From Amphirosellinia nigrospora (Eukaryota > Ascomycota > Sordariomycetes > Xylariales > Xylariaceae), in assembly GCA_004123355.1 (NCBI GenBank), contig SCHM01000001.1, positions 4,208,001 to 4,272,000 of the forward strand: 64,000 nucleotides of DNA, read 5' to 3'. A program made the position numbers and the translations under genes. Of this stretch, positions 58,064 through 64,000 are shown in pieces. Position 1 is the first letter of the stretch, and every line of letters starts with the position of its first letter. The notes beneath the pieces were generated by a model that saw nothing but the letters and a program-made list of their open reading frames with translations, was not told the origin of the DNA and did no database searches.

Positions 58064-61000
58064 TCACCACCCCTGGCGTGGTGTGTGGTCATTATCCATC
58101 ATGGCTGCTTGTAAGATTTGTTGGTCATAGGGAGCTCCGAAGTGCCGATTGTCGCCCTGAGCTGATTGCGAAAGTGGTGGGATCTGCCCTGTTGTTGACA
58201 CCATCCCCAATCGGCCGAAAGGGGTGGAGGCGTTGTAGTAGTGGCCATTGCAAGCAACAGAATTCGCCGGCACCGCAGATGCGGGTTCTGGGGTGCCAGT
58301 GATCAAGCTACTTGGGTGTGAAAATGCCTGAGAGGCAGCGGTCGAAGGCTCATTTTGCCAAGGCGAATACTGATGGCGATACAGTGATGATCCCCACATA
58401 TGCTGAGTATCGTAGTTATTGTTGGTGGATTTAGAAGTACCTGCGACACGACCAGTACCTATTGTTGAAGCTACGCGTCCTAGTTCTGGTCTGCCTTGGC
58501 CGGGCGGACCGAGCGGATTTTGCGGGTTTGCCGTGTTACCCTGGTGGCTGGATGAGCGCTCGAGATTCGAGCCTCTTGCTTGAGGCAATAGATTCTCGGC
58601 CACTCCATTACCCTGTCCCCATACCGGACCCGTGCTTGTAAAATCCTGCATAGTACCCCCGGTGATGGAATGTTTCCAGCAAGACCGTGTTGGGCGAGCA
58701 AGGCTGATCTTATGCTGTCGAGAACAGCATTGCGCGAATCTTCCAGCGAATCCAGCCCAGGCCTTTCCGAGGGAGGCCCGGACTGGATGCCATTGGAATT
58801 GGCGAAGCCTGTAAATACCTCGTGTTTAGTTGGGGCGATAAAGTATTCGGATGAGTCTGATTATAAGATGCACCGAGGTCATCCAAGTACGATGATGAAG
58901 TAAGCCCGTTAAGCTGACTACTCGGGCTTTTTGGTACGTTGTGGCCATTGGGCTTGACTGGTCTCGATCCTGGCTGTTCGTCCGATGTGGAGTAGGTTTG
59001 TAAACCAAATCCATGGAAGATACGGAATTGCTTTCGGTACAGGGGATGGTTGAACTCGATTAATCTCAAGATTACCGAATATCTCATTTGCCGTGATGAA
59101 TGCATGCCGTAGCTGGGTTCTACCTGAGCCTGGCTTGGCTGTGGGTAAACGTCATCGATGGGATCCAGAAGCTTGTTCACCATATTGACCATCTCGTCAT
59201 CCTCCAATAAATCTGAGTCTTGGTAATTTGTGGATGACTTGTGACAAATTTGTCCATGTTTTGGCCTGATGTGTTGTCCTGTTCAGCACCGCTTGGCTTT
59301 CGACTTCCCTCGAGTTTAGGACGAGGCCATTCTCTGTACTTGTGTTGTCCGTTCCCGGTTTCTTTAATTCTTGTGGTGTAGGGTCTGGTGCGTTACCCTT
59401 GATGTCTCCAAAATTGAGTTTGGTCAGGAGACGAGATAGACTGGCCTCATTGGAGGAGAGTGGCGTTGTTGTTGCATCGACAAATAACCATCTCTCAACA
59501 TCCTGCCCCTGGTCAGTTTGAGTCGTTAGCACTATGGGAAATTTAGCGCTTCCTGCTAGAAGCAATCCACAGCAGATAATGTCCCGGATGCGCCAGATTG
59601 CCTCCGTCTCTGGCTTAAATTTACGACCTATTACATTCTGGTGAGGCTTTTGTGCTTTGACACGTTTCGGTGGGTTTGAGTTTCGTTGCTCTTCTACATG
59701 TAGAAACAAAGGCAACCTTCGATCACCGAGCGACCGAAGGCCTTGGGCCTCAGTATCTTCAGGTAGAAGATACTTTGATGAAACGGTCTCCGAGGTTGGG
59801 TCAATGTAGCGATTGAGTGATGTGAGTACACCTGCGAGAAGCCCATAGAGGTCCGTAATATGCGGCTCGAGGTACTCTTGGTACTGCACTAGGTCGGTTC
59901 TGGTAACATACGCCCAGGCAATATATAGACGTAAAAACGGGAGGAGCATGAGCAGACTTGGCGTAAAGGCAAAACAGCTCTCACCATCATTGAGCTTGAG
60001 GTCGGCAGATACTATAGTAACTGGATCGTCATACAATGTACGATGAAGTGTTCGAAGCAGCACCAACATCATGCGGACGTTGAATCGTAACACGAACTGA
60101 CAAGATTGTGAACCGTCCAGAGTCCAGGAAGCTAAAGTTAAATTTAGTATGAGCCGACCAAAATGGGTTGATAGATTCTCAAAACTTACTCTTGATTTTT
60201 TGGTTGAGATATCATACGCGGCCATGTTAATAAGGATCATTTTAAGGAGGACTTTATTATCCGTGTCCCCGCGTTTTAATGCAAGCTCGACACGATGCAA
60301 GACCTCCTCTTCTAGTTCGGATTGCTGCTTAAAGTCTTTTCCGTGGAAGAAGAATGCATGTAGTCTCACAAACCATGTTAACATGGCTTGCGATTGATCT
60401 TTCGACAGCCCTTTTTTGGCTTGGGCAGAGCTTTCGGGACTTTTAAATTCACGTTCAAGGTTCTGAAGTGCCAACTTATGTGGTCTGGCGACGGCCATTG
60501 CACGATGAAAATGATACACAATGTCAAAGTGCTGGCCTGGGATTTGGTGTAGTACAGCCAATTGATGATGAGCAGAGCCATCATCGGGATCGAGACTGTT
60601 GGCCAAGCCGTAGTAATCGGCGGCCTTGTTGAAAGTGGTCTTGGAGAACTTGTCGGACAATTGGCATCGGTATCGAGCTAAGTCACCCATGTGAACCAGA
60701 GTCATCTGGCAGGACCTCAGAACCATTGCGCGCAAGGGCGCAGGAAGAGAACCATTCTGCTCGACAGGCTGCGATTTCATGTCATGAGCAATTCGTTGCA
60801 ACTCGGGAATCGGAAATCGCTGGTGCAGTCGCTGTACATAGACGACATAAAACTCTCCTGAGGTTTTTAGGAAATCGCGATAGAGTTTGTCCAGTTTACG
60901 CCGCTGCACAACCTGATTCGATGTGTTGAGGTGGCCCAGGGCTTTTCGATATTCCTTGTTCATGACAACGTGAGACTGCCAGAGGGAAGCCTCCACCTCC

Positions 61001-61332
61001 TTTGCAACTGCATATTCGAAGTCGTGGAAGATGACGGTCATACAGGAGAGGCGAAATCTATGATAAAATGAGCACTAGTCAACAAAGTCGCGACAAAGAG
61101 CTATACATACTGAGAAATAATCCGCTCAGTTTCTTCGAAGCGAGTGGTATAATTAGCGGTACCACGTTCTTTTGTCGAGATAGACGAGAGCTTGGCCGCA
61201 ATATCGGCGCGGATCTTTTGGGCAGTCCTACAAGATGGTGTTAGTTGGGTGCGCGACAACCTGGCCTGCTGCCTCTCCACGGCTTAACACTTACTCCCAA
61301 TGCGTCCTTGCTATATCTCTCTGCTCCGCCAT
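58064..61332 (-). CDS. EST1/SMG7-family protein (telomerase-associated or mRNA-decay factor)
   Basis: Homolog of Est1/Ebs1/SMG7, acting in telomere maintenance or nonsense-mediated mRNA decay. Exon 1 61295-61332 (MAEQRDIARTHW), exon 2 61112-61227 (TAQKIRADIAAKLSSIS, RFEETERIIS), exon 3 from 61057 (VIFHDFEYAVAKEVEASLWQ). The N-terminal 14-3-3-like/TPR region contains MGDLARYRCQL, AADYYGLANSLDPDDGSAHH and QLAVLHQIPGQHFDIVYHFH, diagnostic for the family. A DNA/RNA-binding-like helical region follows (KVLLKMILINMAAYDI, FVLRFNVRMMLVLLRTLHRT). The C-terminus is Ser/Gln/Asn-rich and ends HTPRQGW at 58064. A GTAAGT..TTTAG pair at 60189/60132 may be another intron but would shift the frame. Breaks lie near 59200, 59070, 58930, 58740 and 58650. 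Roughly 1,000 residues. Which of the two family roles applies cannot be told here. Confidence 0.87.
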
Positions 61333-61807
61333 TGTGATGGGCCACAGGTTATCAGTGTGCGGTGCGATTAATCAAGTCTGAATCGGCGCGGTGAGGTGGT
61401 AGAGACAAATAGGCACCCTATCCGGGGTGCGCGCAGAGGCCGAAATGGGCCAACCGGAAGCGGGCGGCGCAAGGCTCACAACCAAGGTCTTGGATCACAC
61501 AGACTGAACTTGATGTCGTGGGTGCACGGGAGGGCCATAATTCTGCAGGTGAGGCGATCGAGGGTTGGGGTGCGCCGCGGTCGAAGGGTTGACAGTGATA
61601 GCGATGTCGTCGGAGCCAATAACAGGAACATTGGGGGTGGAGATGGTGCACGGCGGGAGATGCAAGACAGAAACAAATAGCAAAAAAAGAAAGGGTGGTT
61701 GATGACGGTAATGATACGATTGCAGATGGCAGTGTCGCAAACGTTGGTGGTCGTCTGCGGCAGTGCGGGAGAGGTTGAGTTGTTTGTTGGTTGGTGCAGA
61801 TGGTGTG

Positions 61808-61839
61808 GTGGATGGATGGATGGATGGATGGATGGATGA
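61808..61839. repeat. (GGAT)n microsatellite
   Basis: Seven or so perfect GGAT units followed by degenerate ones. Confidence 0.9.
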
Positions 61840-62124
61840 GTAGGTGGATGGGCGGCCAATGTTGGACAAGGCGAGGCAAGGCCGGGCGATGAGGGATTGG
61901 GGATTGGGGGGCTTCAACTGAGCCTTGAGGAACCTTACTCCCACGCTCTAGGAACCTTAAAAGCCCTCTCCGGCGTGGTAGAATAGAACCTAGAGCCCAG
62001 CCGGCCGCCCAAGCCTATCTGCGCGAAGTACACGAGCTGTGCGGTGCTGGCGGTGCTGTGTTACCCCGCTGCCGGGTTTGGCTAAGGGGCTGGGCCTATA
62101 TACATACTGTATCTCTTATACCTT

Positions 62125-62149
62125 AGGTAGGTACTTAAAGTACCTACCT
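62125..62149. repeat. Perfect 12-bp inverted repeat with one-base centre
   Basis: AGGTAGGTACTT, a central A, then AAGTACCTACCT. It is an extended version of the TAGGTAC/GTACCTA motif found in many intergenic regions of this window. Confidence 0.85.
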
Positions 62150-62939
62150 GTTTGCGACCTTCTAGATGTCTGCATTCATCTAACAGCCCATCCCGATAGG
62201 TACCTACTACCGAGTTAAAACCCGTGAATAAAGTTGATTATGCCTTGGGTACGAAAAAACACAAATTTGATTCGAATATAATGTATAGTTGAAAAGCGTA
62301 TAATAGTGACCAAGTTAGCCACAATCATGATCGTCTTCCAGGCCCCCTGGCTCTGGTAAAACCTACCTAGGAACCTTAATATCACCGTATTAAGAAGTTC
62401 GTTTGTACGCCAAGCTTAGGTAATACAAACGTATGGCTAAATGTATCTACGTAACGAAGTTGGAGCTTTAAGCTTTACGGACTTCGCCCCATAACATATG
62501 CATGTGCCCACCGCAGAGGTACCTTAGGTACCTTACCTGTGTATTTTACTGCCTTAATACACACAGCACCACTTTATTCCCACAGTCGGGTCTTGAGACC
62601 AGGCAGAATCTACCTCTTTGTTGGGCACACGTGAGGATCTGATATCTTGGGCACTTGTATTCAATGTTTCAGTAGGATTGGTGACGAGCGAGCTTAGCCA
62701 TTCGTCTATTACATTTTACGATATATGTCATCGGAGTTACTATAACATTGTACTTTGCTTCATTTTACGACCGGTCGAATCACGTCGTCTCCTCGCCTCA
62801 CCTTATCTCCCTCGGTAACTAGGGAAGAACATCCCTCCCATATCAAACGCTCTGGAGTCTATGAGCGATCGACGCGAGACAAAGAAGCACAATTGCTAAT
62901 GTAATAATCCCCATCCTGATACCTACTACCTTGTTCAAG

Positions 62940-63781
62940 ATGAAGCGCTCACGCGAGCCTGAAGAAGAATACCACCAAGACAGTATCAGCCTCTCCGATG
63001 GTCTTCGGCGAGAACAAGTACAACAGCCCGCCTCTAAAATCACAGAACTTGACGAGTCAGCCGTCGATACCAGCTCGGACGTTGCAATGAGATGCTCGCT
63101 CCCGCCACATCGAGAGGTGTTGTCGTTCACGACGTACGGTGACTACGAAGCTCACTATGACAAGACACACTCGAACCGGTGTGCCGAGTGCTACAAAAAC
63201 TTTCCCTCAGCGCATCTGCTCGATGTACACTTCGAGGACTGCCATGATGTCTTTGCAGCCGTGAAAAGAGAAAAGGGCGAGCATACGGTGCGTTAAAACA
63301 ACCCCTCGTAACTTGATTACACAACCATCTAACTTTTTACACAGTACTCTTGTTTCGTAGAAGGCTGTGATCGGAAATGCAGGACTCCTTACAAGAGACG
63401 CAATCATCTTATTGATAAGCATATGTATCCGAAAAATTACTTTTTTGCACTTACCAAGGACGGTATTGACGGGAGACAGTCCCTTCTACTAGATGAGGGG
63501 CATCGGAGGAGGAGATCATCAACCGCAACCATTGGTAGTGTGTCTAAAACTTCACAACGAAGACAAAGTCTTCGGGAAACAGAGGCGTCGAAGCCGCATG
63601 GAGATGAGCAAATGGAAGTCGCAGCAGTAGGTTCGCGGGATCACCAGGAAAACCCTCACCAGCGGAAACTCCTGAAGTTGAGATGAATGATTTAACAGCC
63701 GCGATGTCGGCGCTACAGTTTATCCCCACGTCTGTGAAGTTTGGTCGAGGCAGGGGGAAAGCCGGGTTCGCGAAACGATAA
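62940..63781 (+). CDS. C2H2 zinc-finger protein, ZNF511-like
   Basis: Two exons, 62940-63287 and 63345-63781, with a 57-bp intron (GTGCGT..ACAG). The start MKRSREPEEEYHQDSIS fits; LSFTTYGDYEAHYDKTHSNR and CAECYKNFPSAHLLDVHFED, then CHDVF, form a C2H2 finger as in animal ZNF511. After the intron YSCFVEGCDRKCRTPYKRRN and HLIDKHMYPKNYFF give the next finger, also in the ZNF511 order. A disordered tail follows; a base missing near 63656 changes frame to AETPEVEMNDLTAAMSALQF, then KFGRGRGKAGFAKR and TAA at 63779-63781. About 260 residues. Function in fungi is unknown; likely nuclear. Confidence 0.87.
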
Positions 63782-64000
63782 TCTAGTTATGAACGGTGAT
63801 GAGATAGACGTTAAACATTATGAAGCCACGACAGTCACAATAAGAATGAACGATGCAACGACGACGATATTCGGATTAGTATTTGCCTACTGCCAGAGAC
63901 AAGACAACAAAATGTAGCATCTGGCTCTTATTAAAAAATAAAAAAACATCCGGTGATGCTCAGAAGCTGAGCGCGCAAGCCTGTTTCCCATATTCCGTGC

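Larger units (their letters stand above)
61333..62939. other. Divergent intergenic region between EST1-like and ZNF511-like genes
   Basis: About 1.6 kb with a GGAT microsatellite (61808-61839), a perfect inverted repeat (62125-62149) and a cluster of TAGGTACCT motifs (62193-62205, 62365, 62515-62540). The open frames over 61396-61944 are low complexity and not genes. Confidence 0.55.

Noticed and set aside
61418-61944. Several overlapping minus-strand frames with HPSIHPSIHP repeats
   Set aside because: They translate the GGAT microsatellite and flanking DNA upstream of the EST1-like gene; no conserved content.

Overview
The window is nuclear DNA of a filamentous ascomycete (Pezizomycotina, most likely a Sordariomycete). 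The evidence is the gene set: VID21 of NuA4, Spp2, fungal sphingolipid C9-methyltransferase, PAN1, ASE1, IRS4, PUB1, YAK1, an EST1/SMG7-family protein, uL2 and adenosine kinase. Introns are mostly short (50-130 bp) with GTRNGT donors, CTAAC-type branch sites and YAG acceptors. There is no operon structure, no CRISPR array, and no rRNA or convincing tRNA gene. Each gene has its own promoter, so neighbours tell little about function. Gene structures below were rebuilt by eye from splice signals and remembered family sequences; no alignment was run.

Layout: VID21 (-, runs off the left edge, 1-2352); SPP2 (+, 3686-4753); sphingolipid C9-methyltransferase (+, 6587-8334); PAN1 (+, 9368-13776); NmrA-like Rossmann protein (+, 14826-16157); ASE1/MAP65 (+, 17277-19616); a 47-residue Cys/His peptide (+, 20627-20770); methionyl-tRNA synthetase (-, 20948-22888); IRS4 (+, 23855-25686); a double-PH-domain protein (+, 27619-28917); a secreted GH5 glycosidase (+, 30774-32111). 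Then a gene-poor block of about 4.7 kb (32112-36808) holds a 27-bp minisatellite, an unrecognised coding-like fragment and old LTR-like repeats. It is followed by a protein with an acidic tail, possibly Mediator Med2-like (-, 36809-38093); PUB1/TIA-1 (+, 40699-42415); a decayed Gfd2/YDR514C-like exonuclease-fold gene (-, 43604-44480); YAK1 (+, 47661-50567); an RRM protein (-, 52273 to about 53443); ribosomal protein uL2 (+, 54014-54948); adenosine kinase (+, 55693-57425); EST1/SMG7-like (-, 58064-61332); and a ZNF511-like zinc-finger protein (+, 62940-63781).

Many undoubted housekeeping genes, including the ribosomal protein, are interrupted by one-base frame breaks that in the cases I checked sit mostly at runs of the same base. 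Introns and splice sites are otherwise sound. I read this as uncorrected homopolymer errors in a long-read assembly, not gene decay. SPP2, the NmrA-like gene and GH5 read through cleanly. The Gfd2-like locus is different: it also carries in-frame stops and is AT-rich, so it may be a true pseudogene.

I found no convincing new multi-gene system. The observations most worth following are the Gfd2-like relic, the small C2CH peptide, the Med2-like reading of the 36.8-38.1 kb gene, the scattered palindromic TACCTAGGTA-type motif in intergenic DNA, and the minisatellite that cuts into a coding-like fragment.
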